A stretch of DNA of 64,000 nucleotides from Fomitopsis serialis. Its lineage: Eukaryota; Basidiomycota; Agaricomycetes; Polyporales; Fomitopsidaceae. The position numbers and the translations under genes were made by a program. The notes under the pieces were generated by a model. That model was not told where the DNA came from and ran no database searches. It was given only the letters and a program-made list of their open reading frames with translations. Positions within the stretch are counted from its first letter, which is position 1; every line of letters begins with the position of its first letter. Location of the stretch: positions 372,001-436,000 of the forward strand of contig NW_025954964.1 in NCBI RefSeq assembly GCF_022376445.1, written 5' to 3'. Of this stretch, positions 24,401 to 35,016 are shown in pieces.

Positions 24401-24734
24401 GGAAGACAACGTGGGCGAGACAGCAGATAGTGCAAGATAGAATAGATGATGCCGTCGATGCGACTCATGAGCCTGTGTCGATGGCGACCATCCGCTTTAG
24501 TGTAGTTAATCCACTGTGTTCTCCACGTACAATGAAACAGTCAGAGCTCTCGAGTCATCGATGTATAATATTGTGGCTACTGCAACTTTCAGAATGGAAT
24601 AGAAGGTGTCTTTATCTGACAAGTCTGACAAGTCTGAGATATTCTGATGACACTGAGCTATCTGATGCTCTGAGTGGCTCTGAGGGGTCTCTGTCAGCCT
24701 ATCAGATGCTCAGAAATTGCACAGTTTGCTGATG
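21451..24734. mobile_element. 3,284-bp non-autonomous element with TA TSD inside the transposase gene
   Basis: Imperfect terminal inverted repeats: left CATCAGGAAATCATGCAAT, right (minus strand) CATCAGCAAACTGTGCAAT. Both subterminal zones (about 21490-21650 and 24595-24715) carry many TCAGA/TCTGA motifs in opposite orientation. The interior is GC-rich with pyrimidine-rich CGCCC/CTCGCC low-complexity DNA at about 23380-23830 and a purine-rich counterpart (GGCAGACGGG) at about 24235-24430. I see no transposase inside; the minus-strand frame at 22473-22877 is probably chance. The superfamily is uncertain: subterminal repeats suggest a CACTA-like machinery, but the duplication is only TA. Confidence 0.82.
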
Positions 24735-24736
24735 TA
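24735..24736. repeat. TA target duplication, right
   Basis: TA immediately after the right terminus, partner of 21449-21450. Confidence 0.75.
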
Positions 24737-26540
24737 GAGCCACATCATGAACGAGACGACACGATGCTTCTTCGCCCGCCCTCGCCATGGATTGCCCAGC
24801 ATAGGGTCCGTGTGCTTCCATGGGTGCACTCCGCAGTCTTCTCTGTGTAGTGTTCGCACTGTCCCTGGACTCTTGTCAGTCAGGCACACCTAGGATGACC
24901 TCGTGGTCACTTGTGAGAGATGCTCACCAATTAGAATCTGCAGGTCGGGAAGGCGACTAGCCGCAAATGTGGCTATCATCGTCGGGAACGCAAGAGAAAG
25001 TTCCGCCGCAGTGAACCAGATGGTTTTGTATTCATGAACGATGTAGCTGCGCTGACCAGACTCCGTTACGACGGGACACAACATCCACACCTCTCCATGG
25101 AAAACTTGGGTTCCGCTGATCCCACCCTTCGTAAACCACCTAATCGGCATGATTACACGGCCATCTGCCAGTTTGGCGGGCTCGTATGTATAAAAATCTT
25201 GTGCACCGATCCGGATCATGGGGCTGGCAATTCGAGGACTCAACTCGCGCAACCATTGGCGGCCATGCCAAGCCTGTGAGGCATGCGTCCCCGCATCTTC
25301 GGGATAGAACCGCAGATGCTTACGAATCAGCGGATTGGCCAGTTCCTAAAGATTTGTTAGGTCACAGTTGACACAGACGATCGCTGCGACCAATGACCCA
25401 CCTGACTTATGATCGCGGCCAGATCATTTGCATAGTAGATGTGCCCGAGAGGGCCCTTGTAGCAAATCGACTCTACCCCACAGTGTTCCTGTAACAGTTC
25501 GTCGACTTTCTTTAGTGTCGACAGAGAGGGCTTGTTGTCGATTCCGAGCAAACTGAGACACCAGAGGATGGTCTCCATTTGATTGTCCGAGAATAACGAT
25601 CGAGGAAGGTGACACATGATGTCGAAAATGCAGGTCTGGTCATATTACCCTCTGTGAGTCCATTTCCCTCGCATCTCATATGCTACTATCCAGACGCACC
25701 TCACGATCTGGCCAGGGATACCAATCCGGGTTTCCTCCGATAGTGACTCCTCGCGGCCGAGATGTTCCGGAAGCGAGTTCATCTATACACGGTGATGATC
25801 AGCTATACATTGAACATCTTGCGCGGTCGTCAATGCTGGACGACGCGGATGGTGACACGCACCGATATCCATCGGATCTTCTAAGTTGTCAACTACTCTC
25901 ACGTCCGTGTCCGTGTCTCGCTCGGTTTCAAGGATTTCTTGCTGTGTCTGTGGTTCCTCTGCGAGCCAGTCGGCTAATGTCGCAGTCAGACCGCCAATTG
26001 CTGTCTGGGCCGAAGACGGAGTAAGTTCGCCTCCTATCTCAGCTGCAACGGCGTCCCAATCGAGGGTTGTGGTGGGTTTGGCCTGAAGAACACTTGGCCC
26101 GTGACTGTCAACATCCATGGCATTATCGACGGCAGTGTTGAGGCCCTGCAGGAGTTCAAACAATTGTCCTCTGACAACGCGTCGAGGATTTGTAGTGCTG
26201 ATCGGGGCTGCTGATGCTGTGCCACTGGCACTGGTGAGCTGACAATAATCCACGTTCTGTATATGCTTCGCTGTCTTTTTGTGGTGTTGCACACCAGACA
26301 GGTCACGTTCACGACCATTGCGGCATGCTTGACATGTCCACCGCCTCGGTCTGGATGGTACAGGGGCCCACCCTGTCGAAATCTGCTTAGTGAGCACTCA
26401 GGTCAAAGGAACTCACGATGTACAATGTGAGTCCACTCCATCATCTTGCATACACTCTTGTACCACCGAGTGAGATGGACCAGCAGACATCGATGATCGT
26501 ACCGAGGGCAGGAGACGGACGAGGGACAGCACCTGAGGGT

Positions 26541-26548
26541 GCCGTGCG
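26541..26548. repeat. 8-bp target-site duplication, left (GCCGTGCG)
   Basis: GCCGTGCG abuts the left terminus at 26549 and is perfectly repeated at 28482-28489. Confidence 0.92.
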
Positions 26549-28481
26549 TAGTGCATTGCATGGGTATGAGTAACCCATGTGGGTCATGGGTATGGGTATG
26601 CATGGGTATGGGTATGGGTAGCCAAAATCTGACCCATGTACCCATGAAACCCATGGACTTCTGCAGTGCTTATCCACTGGCAGTAATCAATGTTAATTCC
26701 TAGCCAGGTATTCAGTGTTGTGTCACTCTCATAGTATGCTAGCATTTAGGGTGTCACCATTCTGAAGCTTGCTTGAGAGTATTTTGCAATAGTGGCAGTA
26801 TGGTAAAGTCACCAGTCATTTCCCTCAAGACTCATTGACCATGCATGACATGGCTTTTGCCAATATTGATATGCTATAATCAAATACACAGATTGCTGAG
26901 GCCATCAAATAAGCAAATGAAATATCTAATGTGCATTGCAGTGTATGTGCTGTTGTGGCTCAAATGAAGAATTAGGAGAAAGCTCAACTAACCTTTTCAA
27001 TGCACAATGATTACTGCAGTGCCATGTGTTTGTCAGTAGGTGTAGCTGGAATGCTCTACCGAACAATGTGACCATACTATATCCTACTTACTTTAAAGCT
27101 GTCCTTGTTAGACAGCTGGTAATACTGTGTAATGCTTAGTTGGTCACCTGTGACAAGGGATTCTGATGGAAAAGAAATCAGCATGATTGCTATGTCACAA
27201 ACACTTTGAGATGGGCCTATATGCTTGTCGCACCAGCAGTACATACCTATGAGGTAGTGTTCATGCCTTGTTGGTCAATTCAATAAATTCAAGGTGCTCA
27301 TGGAATGGTATTGACAGCGGCCACATGACCACTCAGATGACAAACCTTCTCAACATAGGGCCTATATGCACCACTTAACAATTGGCAAGCTAAGCTCAAT
27401 GAAACTGCCTTTTGGCATAGTCATTGACAGGCCTTGCCCCTTATTGATGCTATATTGGTAAAACAGTAATGAAATGTGGGGATCCTGTGATGATATTGCT
27501 TAATAATCCTGATATGACTCTCTTCTCACAGGCTGTTATATGTGAAAGACACTGCTGGTATTGATGGAGCACTGCTACATCTTTCCTGTGATTCAGTTGT
27601 GTAGTTGTTGAGTCTGAGGTATATTTATCTGCTGACTGTTGACCTGTGATACTGCTATATGTAAACAGCACATGTTATAAGGCTCTGCCCATTGCCTCAC
27701 TGTTCATATTTGGTAATATATGTAAGATCTATGGATGTATACAACCTTGCTAGTTTCATTCCTCAGTTCTTGTGGGTCTGTGTAGCTATTTATACTGTTA
27801 TGACACACTTGTGTAACCACCAGAGTTATGAGTTGTAATATATACCTTGCTTCCATGATCTTTGTGCCTTGTTTACATTGTTTTCCCTTTTTGTCAGTTG
27901 TTCATCTTTGCCTATCCTGTATTACCTGCCCTTCAGTTCTTACTTCAGGCAACACACTTGCCCATTCTATTGCAGTTTAACAAGTGAGCATGACATGCAA
28001 CAACACTACAAGTCTACAACTTGGAAAAAGGTACACCCCTGTGTATTGCTATGTTTGACTTTGATACACCAAACCTTGCTTTGACCCCTCCCATACCCAC
28101 TCATCTTTCTATTGTTCTTGCATGTATGTGGGACAAAAACTGGAAACTCCCACTGTTGTGATTGACCAGTGACCACACAGTCAGTGAACTGGTCTGAGGG
28201 GTGCTCATCCTTGGTCTTGCACATAGCATCAATTTATGATGAGAATTCACCAACTGTACAGTGCCTGATTAATATTCTGGCCTCTGCACAATAAGTGTCA
28301 TCATATCTTGCAAGCCATTGAGCATGAACTGCACATAGGACTACCCATAACATTACCCATACCCATGGGTACTCATAATACCCATGCAAAACCCATACCC
28401 ATGGCATGGGTATGCAACCCATGTGGGTATGGGTATGGGTATGCTCTGAGACACCCATGGGTACACCCACGCTATGCACTA
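26549..28481. mobile_element. hAT-type non-autonomous element, AT-rich CpG-depleted copy (element B)
   Basis: Left terminus TAGTGCATTGCATGGGT; right terminus read inward TAGTGCATAGCGTGGGT. The TSD GCCGTGCG is perfect. Subterminal zones (26565-26655 and 28340-28465) are ATGGGT/ACCCAT hexamers, the counterpart of ACGGGT/ACCCGT in element A. Between them lies about 1.7 kb of AT-rich, CpG-poor non-coding DNA with no frame of note. It sits 150 bp upstream of the start of the transposase at 18708-26397, probably in that element's 5' flank. Confidence 0.93.
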
Positions 28482-28489
28482 GCCGTGCG
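28482..28489. repeat. 8-bp target-site duplication, right (GCCGTGCG)
   Basis: Direct repeat of 26541-26548, abutting the right end of element B. Confidence 0.92.
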
Positions 28490-28715
28490 CATTCAGAGGA
28501 TGCCCCTGATCCAGTCGGGGACTCAGGCCAATGCTGACTCGGCCCAATGCCGATCCAGGGGTATTGGCATCGGGCCGACTACTATCTCAGGTCGGCGGCG
28601 GGTGGATGGCACATTGGGCGGGTGCGGAAGTTGCATTGGGTTGGCGCCGGTACGACTATTCAGGCTCACGCCAATACACGTGACTTAGGTTCATCTCAAA
28701 TTAGTTTCTGGCTGT
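28490..28715. other. GC-rich remnant between two repeats
   Basis: About 225 bp of GC-rich sequence, continuous with 26398-26548 once element B is removed. It is probably the 5' flank of the transposase element; no clear coding frame. Confidence 0.4.
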
Positions 28716-31664
28716 GTAGCCTGGGATCCTGTCTGGAGCTGCCAGTCCCTGAGAATTCCAGGTGATAATGGTGCTTACAAGATGGACCAAGACTCATTGA
28801 AAGAGTAGCTTATATCAGGCTATGCATGGGAAACTCTGCATTATGATATGTTTTCTGCCATATGGCCTCAACAGTCAACCCAATACAAATCCATAGTACT
28901 ATCTAATCTTTCTCTGATTTTCCTGCTATTTATCCAGTTCTGCAGAGGCCATGCATGGCCAACTTCCCAAATGGGCAGGGGACTAACCATATATGGCAGT
29001 TTTGTATGTTTGATATCCTCCACCTCACATAGCCCATACATGTGGAACTGTCTTGTACAAGCATCATACACACACCAACATTTGCTTATATCCCCAGTAT
29101 CACTTGCCAAGGTCAGTACTCTGTGAAAAACAACAAGAACACCTAATCTGGGCACCCTTGTCAGTACTCAAGGGGCATTCCATGGAGAAGCAATATTTTG
29201 GGATCTTTCCGCATTTAATGGGGTTCTAGTAAGAGCTCAGTTAGTGTGGCTTGAAGCCATCAAAAAACTCGGCATGAAGAGCTGAGATTGAAAGATTACT
29301 TTAAAAGGGAATCTTTGTCACCATTTCAGCCAATGGGAGTGCTCCAAAATCCCCTTTGAGTGACTGGAGTCGTCGACAGGCCGGAATTCCGGTCTGTCGA
29401 CGACTCCGCTTCGGCAACGGGCGCTTAAGTGAGCGCTTAGTAAGCGATGTAAGTGCACACTGTTACTGCAGCACAATTCACTTGTTTTGGGGTCAAGAAA
29501 ATGCGGATTAATCAGATGATATTCCAGGATATATGTGGAGCATCCCTGAGCATATTCACAAGAGGAAAAGATTCCCTATAGGGTCATTCAGTGCTGAGAC
29601 ATCAAAACATGCATGTTATTACCATTTTTCCCCACCAATAGCTGTGCTGTGCAACTTCCAGACACATCCATGCATTGTAAACTATGCACATATCCTTACA
29701 GGTCATAGGCAGGCAATGTGTTTCAGAGACAACAAGCCATTCATATCTGCACAGTCACTTGTGATTCTCTAAATGTTGTCCTTTGTTCTTCATTCCTCCA
29801 ATGTATGATTAACCCTTGAAATGATGGGCTATCAAATGAGTTTATCATCTCTATAACCTCTATAAGAGTTGATTAGATTTCAGTCAGTGTATCCCAGTCA
29901 AATGCCACATTCATGCATGTGTTTCTCTGTTTCCTGAATTTCAAACAACTGGGCAAGTCATACTAGTGATATATTGTGGGGGCCTCCATACAAGATGAAT
30001 TGCCTTCATATACAAGGCAATACAGATGAGTCTGATTACACATAATATTCCCTGATTTTATCTGCATTTTGTGAGCCCAGACTGAGCAGGTTAAGCAAAA
30101 TTACCATTTTAGGAAGGTCAGCTACCCTATTTAGCAGGTTTGGGATGTCAGAGAATCTGTGGGCAGCATATAGGCTTCAAAAGAGAGACTATTGAGGTGA
30201 AAAGGGATGCACTCATGTGCACAGAGGCATTTGCATGTTTTTTGTTTTGTGAATTGTGCCATGACCAGTGAAGGTAATGGGCAAGTCACAGCAGCTATAG
30301 ACTCTATGACATCATACCTATCACAGAGATTATTTTGGGCATTTTCCGCATTTTAGTGAGGCCACAGTACAGCAGGTACAGTGCCACTAAGGAGCCTGTG
30401 GCTGAGATTCAAACTCAGCCCAAAACCTCGGCAGCCTGCCTGATTAGGGCAGAAAAGGGCTTGTTGCACCAATCAGAGCAGCTCGGCATCTGGGCGCTTG
30501 ATGGGCGCTTAGTAAGCGATGTAAGTGCGGACTGTTACTGTGCTTAAGAGAGCTTGTTTAGACTCAGAAAAAAGCGGAAAATTGAGACAATATTCAAAAT
30601 GATCCAGGCAATGTGAATAAAGCTGTATATGGCATGGGTTTGACATCAGATAAGATAGCAATCTCAATAACCTGGTAAGATGGTTGCTGTGGCCCCAGTG
30701 ATATATAAGCCTGCTACTTCACTCTTGGAACTGCTCATGTACTGGACAACCCTATTAGATGGTAGTGTAAGTACACATTCAGGTATGTATCCCTAGATTG
30801 TGTCTGTGAGCAAGACAAAGCCAGCAGTGGATGCATAATTACCATATGGAGTATGTGACCTTCCCAAAGAGGAATCATACACAAACAGGGGGGCATGTAG
30901 GGCTCAGAAAAATGCAGAAAATCTATGGAATATACAGACACATCAAGGACAACTGTATGATTGCCTTGAGCTGCAATGGTTACCATTACATTGTATGCAA
31001 GGGCCATAATATGGCAAAAGATGCTCAGATTACCCATTATAGTCCTTGTTACCTGTATTATTGAAGCTACTGAGTAGTCCACAGTGTCTGAACTACACAT
31101 ATACATTGCAGTATACATATAGACCATATTTGAGTCATAAACAAGCAGATTGAATCTGCAGAGGCACATGTGCATTTTTTTGCTTTGCATTTCCTGGGTT
31201 AGCCAGCCACTGTATACACTCAATAGAATTTCTGTATACTCTCTGAATGAAGGGCTATCAGATGAGCATACTATGTATACTATGATTTGTTACTGGCTGA
31301 GGCTATATAGGCCCTACATTGTGTGAGTGCTTGCAGCAATGGGCCACCAAGCTGCCAGTCACATGATATGTTTACCAGTTTCCTTATTGGGGGAACTGCT
31401 AAGGTGTTTCATGGGCCTCATATCCATAACTGAGCGCTTAGCCACTGCATTTGTTTGTATCTGTTGGTGCAAGTCGCGTCGTCTGGGAGCCTGAAAATTC
31501 AGGTTCAGATAAGCAACCTATACTAATGGTTACTTATCATTGCTTATCGGGGTGGCTGCATGTCACGTGCACTGTGGGAACAAACTGCCATTCCGGAGGA
31601 ATCGCTAAGGCGTTTCATGGTGGTCCATCATAAGAACGATACCTTCGTACCTCAGGGATCGTAA
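28716..31664 (+). repeat. R1 repeat, right half (ends ...CCTCAGGGATCGTAA)
   Basis: Parallels 39939-42972 over its whole length, starting at GATCCTGTCTGGAGCTGCC and ending at the terminus CCTCAGGGATCGTAA (31650-31664). It carries two copies of the CGCTTAGTAAGCG module (about 29430, 30507) and one 42-bp palindrome (29366-29407). Non-coding and CpG-poor; the left half of the element is absent here. Confidence 0.85.
29366..29407. repeat. 42-bp palindrome centred on GGAATTCC
   Basis: GGAGTCGTCGACAGGCC and its inverse meet at GGAATTCC; one mismatch. The same palindrome, with a different single mismatch, is at 40584-40625 in the parallel R1 copy, and a relative is at 43150-43187. Confidence 0.9.
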
Positions 31665-32059
31665 CTGTAGACTCTATGAAATAAGGGCTACAACTATTTG
31701 TGAGTGCTTACTGTTGCAAAAAGCAATTATATTGGAGCCCAGTGCTGCTGGTGAGGTCACATGCCATGTTCACCACTTTCCATATTGGGCTCCAAGCTAG
31801 ATGTTACAGGAGCCCCAAGTCCATGGGGAATTGTCAGCCACAGCATTTGTTTGGGTGTGTTGGTGCAAGTCACGTCGTCTGGGAGTCTGAAATTTGAAAC
31901 TCAGCTAATGATAGCATAGTAAGTGTTACTTATCCTTGGTTACCTGGCGCTCAAACAGTCACATGCACTGTGGGAAAAACTTGCCACATTGGGCTCCATG
32001 CTAAGTGTTACATTCTCTCCAGTCATAAGAATGATTCCTTTGTACCTCAGGGATCGTAA
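31665..32059 (+). repeat. Second R1 right-arm copy, truncated
   Basis: Directly after the terminus at 31664 the arm sequence repeats in diverged form (GCATTTGTTTG..., TCTGGGAGTCTGAAA) and ends again in CCTCAGGGATCGTAA at 32059. This gives two right ends in tandem. Confidence 0.75.
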
Positions 32060-32194
32060 TTCATGACCTGACGGATCTGTCACAGGAAGCTTTGAATATT
32101 CAATGGAGAGCAAGAACCTGTAAATAAGAAATTTATCATCAACATCACTGTTTTTTCTTGCATAGCAGCAGGCAGTCTGCATACTATATTGGGC

Positions 32195-32860
32195 TGAGAT
32201 CTCGGCCACCTTAGCACTCGACAAGCCCTCCTTACTGTGTATGGGCCATGATGCCCTAGATCCTTGTTCAGAGGTATGCTAGAACACCTCAGGAATACGA
32301 GAAAAATGATAGAAAAAAATTAAAATCATTGAGTGGAGCTCAGTACACAAGTTTCTCATCGAGAGTAGGGTGAGCCACACAGACTAGGAAGTTGGCCACA
32401 CCCTTGGGAATAGCTCACAACATTGCAGAGGCCCATATGGACTATAATCCTAAGAAATATACTCAAATATATGATCCTGATTGTTTCTAGGCCACAATGT
32501 GCCAGAATTCGAGTGAGGTACCCAGTCATGGGCGAAGGGTCCGGGATCCCAAGCCACTGCTTAACAAAAATGGGTATCATCGCACAAGATAAATTTTCCT
32601 GCACCCGGATCTCGATGTATTGGCTTGAAAGTTTGTACAGGTAGTACTATATCGCGTCACGATATCGGCCACCTTAGCATTCGACAAGCCCTCCTCACTC
32701 TGTATGGGCCATAATGACCTGGATTCTTCTGTGGAGGTATGTTAAAAGACCTCAGAAATATGAGAAAAATATGAGAAAAAATATATATGATCATTGAGTT
32801 GAGCTCAGTAGCAAAAGTTCTGGTCGAGAGTAGGGTGAGCCACACTGCTTACCAGAAATA
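32195..32860. repeat. Pair of about 200-bp direct repeats (TCGGCCACCTTAGCA...)
   Basis: About 32198-32390 and 32664-32850 share long stretches, for example TCGGCCACCTTAGCA, CGACAAGCCCTCC, TGTATGGGCCAT and GAGAGTAGGGTGAGCCACAC. They are separated by about 270 bp. A related start (GATCTCGGCCAG) occurs at about 43412. Unclassified; no coding. Confidence 0.75.
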
Positions 32861-32931
32861 GGTATCATCGCAAAGGGTGATTTTTCCTGCACACAGATCT
32901 CAGTGTATTGGCTTCAAATTTTATGCAGGCA

Positions 32932-33165
32932 TTACAAGGATGCATTGAGACATGCTACAATTTATTTCATAGCTATAGAAGGGGTGGTTGTTGAATGAGG
33001 CTTGAGTGACCGACTACCTAGGCTGTCCGAGATCGTGACCCGATATAGTAAAGGGATGTATAGACCCATGATACAATTTATTTAATGGCCGCAGAGTAGG
33101 TGGTGGTTGAATGAGACTCGAGTGACCGACTACCTAGGGTGGCCGAGATCCTGACCTGATAGTAT
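32932..33165. repeat. Tandem duplication, about 117-bp unit x2
   Basis: The two units share ATACAATTTATTTMAT-like sequence, GGTGGTTGTTGAATGAG / GGTGGTGGTTGAATGAG and GAGTGACCGACTACCTAGG, followed by GTCCGAGATC / GGCCGAGATC. Non-coding. Confidence 0.8.
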
Positions 33166-34033
33166 ATCTTGCACCCCTTCAAATGAGTTAGCTGTAGTCC
33201 CATATCAAAGTATGGTAAGTGATTCATTCATACTTCACTGAGTTTCTGGGGTGTTTGAACTTTTTCTGAGCATATACAAGGACATTATGTGGCCTAGAAT
33301 GAATATCCTGCACATGTTCATGATTTGTTCCATGCATAGCATAAGGAACTATGAATGCTGGGGAAATTTTGAGAGGGTCTGTGAAGTATCACATAATCAT
33401 TATTACTACTTATGCTTATGGCAGGTGCCCTCCCATTTGGCAATCACACACTGCACAATGCTTTGTGGGCCTAGTAAATACTATAGAAATGATGACTGTA
33501 GTGACTGTAGAAATGATGGAGTAGAGTGCATGGCTGCATCAGTTCAAGCAACTGGCATATGGAGAATCATAAAACAGCATACACACATTATATGTACTGT
33601 GTCCCATTCTTGAAATGCTATTGTGAGATGTTAAGAGTTGCTGCTCATGAATCCCAGTGCTATATGGGTTATATCAGTGTTTATGTGACCCAATTTGCAT
33701 CTTTCCATAGCCATAGGCATTTGCAATTTTCTCTATCATTGTGTTTATCTGCTGTCTGTCTGTATCAAGAACACTTAGAACAGTATACATTCCTATACTC
33801 ACAGGTTACACCGGGGGTGTCCGGGGTCTATGCTGCACCTGCCACCCACAACACCGTACCTGCAGCAGGTAGTACCCGCACCCGACACCACAAGACCGAC
33901 GGTGTTCATGGTAGACCACGGTGTACAATACCATGGGTCCATCTGCTCGGTATACTTCTGATTTTGTAGGCACTTCACTTCATTTCTAGCATATGTAGTC
34001 ATCATTGTTAATACATTTGTACACAAACTCGAA
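33166..34033. other. AT-rich spacer with a GC-rich patch at 33805-33935
   Basis: Mostly AT-rich non-coding sequence. A sharply GC-richer patch (GGGGGTGTCCGGGGTCT..., ACCTGCAGCAGGT palindrome, ACCACGGTGTAC) interrupts it. The patch may be an element end or a captured fragment; I cannot classify it. Confidence 0.4.
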
Positions 34034-35016
34034 TCAATCTACATCCATGTCGTGGCTCTTGCTGTTGGCCTTCTCAGCAGAGAGCACAGGCTGTCTAGGG
34101 CGGTGCACGGAAACCACTTCTACAAGATCCTGTATGTACAGTATGTTGGCCTGACCCCAAGCTCCAAGGCACAAGTTCGCACGGAATGTCGCACCTGTCA
34201 TATGGTTGCGTGTGAAGTGAAGTAGATGGCAACCTTGCGAGAAGACATGTTCAACGGCGGTTGAGGTAGCTGAGTGAGATAAACATCAATGACAAGGTCC
34301 ACAGATAAAACACAACACAACAGACTTACCCGGTGCAGACAAGTAATTCAGTGCAAGGCGGTGAAGGACCAGATATGACCCAATTGTCCCACCACCATTT
34401 GCCAATGTTGTGGACGGTGACACACTCGCATGGAAGTGCAAGATACTCATCCAGTTCATTCCGCTCGGTTGTATCTGTCGCCAGCAAGACATCTGCAAAG
34501 CTGCCGAAGTCCAACTCAGGTTTGCTGGAAACCTGTTCAACGGGTCAGTAAACAATAGCATGCTTTGTCAGTGAGTATACATACGTCTTGACCTGCCGAT
34601 GGCATCTTTGCTGATAGGCTGCTCATGAGCTTATCCGCGAGCAGCTTGTGCTCCAAGTGAGTTATCTGCTCAGCCATGTTAATCCACTCTCACTCCCACT
34701 TGTGCTGCTTGAAATACTCCAGCTTGAGCCCAGGATGCAGAACTAGAAGACAAAGACATGAGCATAAAAACAGAACAAAGAAGAGAGATATATTACCCAT
34801 CGCGATGCGATAAACCAACAAACAATCAGTCCGTGAGTAATACTTGTTGAGAATCTTCTTGCCAAGGTGCGTTGCAGCCTGGATCGCCAGTCGATGTTGA
34901 CATGTGGTGAGGGACGGGTTGAGTATGTCATCTATCTTGTTCATGTTCAGGATGACGTTCGCAATGGTGAATGCCGTGTCTTGCAAGTAGAACAGTGTAG
35001 CTTGTTCAAATTGCTG
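34034..35016 (-). pseudogene. hAT-family transposase, C-terminal part
   Basis: Minus-strand coding begins at the R1 boundary with Q-F-E-Q-A-T-L-F-Y. It continues through N-K-Y-Y-S-R-T-D...V-Y-R-I-A-M, an intron (GTAATA...TAG, about 34795-34742), V-L-H-P-G-L-K-L-E-Y-F, then N-E-L-D-E-Y-L-A-L-P...K-W-W-W-D-N. The dimerisation signature S-T-A-V-E-H-V-F-S-Q-G and L-C-L-G-A-W-G follow, with stop at 34034-34036. These are hAT landmarks in correct order. The residues just before Q-F-E-Q are missing here but match the end of the fragment at 62701-63037 on the same strand. Confidence 0.82.

Larger units (their letters stand above)
18708..26397 (-). pseudogene. Large Agaricomycete-type DNA transposase, split by an inserted element
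   Basis: Minus-strand exons follow a family recalled from Agaricomycete genomes. An N-terminal C-x2-C-x12-H-x5-H finger (about 26335-26270) is followed by an acidic linker; L-F-S-D-N-Q...G-H-I-Y-Y-A (about 25600-25430); F-Y-P-E-D-A-G...M-I-R-I-G (about 25300-25195); D-P-M-L-G-N-P-W (about 24800); C-D-D-T-S-G-N-M-S-K-K-W (about 21445); L-G-D-N-P-M-Q-S-E-L-A-C-H (about 21130) with a C-W-N-C-W cysteine cluster; H-V-V-L-L-G-F-I-K-Y (about 20445); F-A-R-A-N-R-I-R-H (about 19830); and Q-H-N-C-A-K...C-D-D with a Gly/Arg-rich tail to the stop at 18708. The superfamily is not settled here (Tnp2/CACTA-like is my guess). The 21451-24734 insertion separates coding for L-Y from C-D-D. Frame shifts near 19.8 kb suggest further decay. 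Confidence 0.8.

Noticed and set aside
23380..24430. Possible coding in the CGCCC/CTCGCC and GGCAGACGGG tracts
   Set aside because: Low-complexity repeats of 4-10 bp explain the open frames.
26560..28465. GGGTAT/ACCCAT hexamer arrays as interstitial telomere repeats
   Set aside because: They are the subterminal zones of a TSD-flanked element, occur in both orientations, and do not match the usual fungal TTAGGG repeat.
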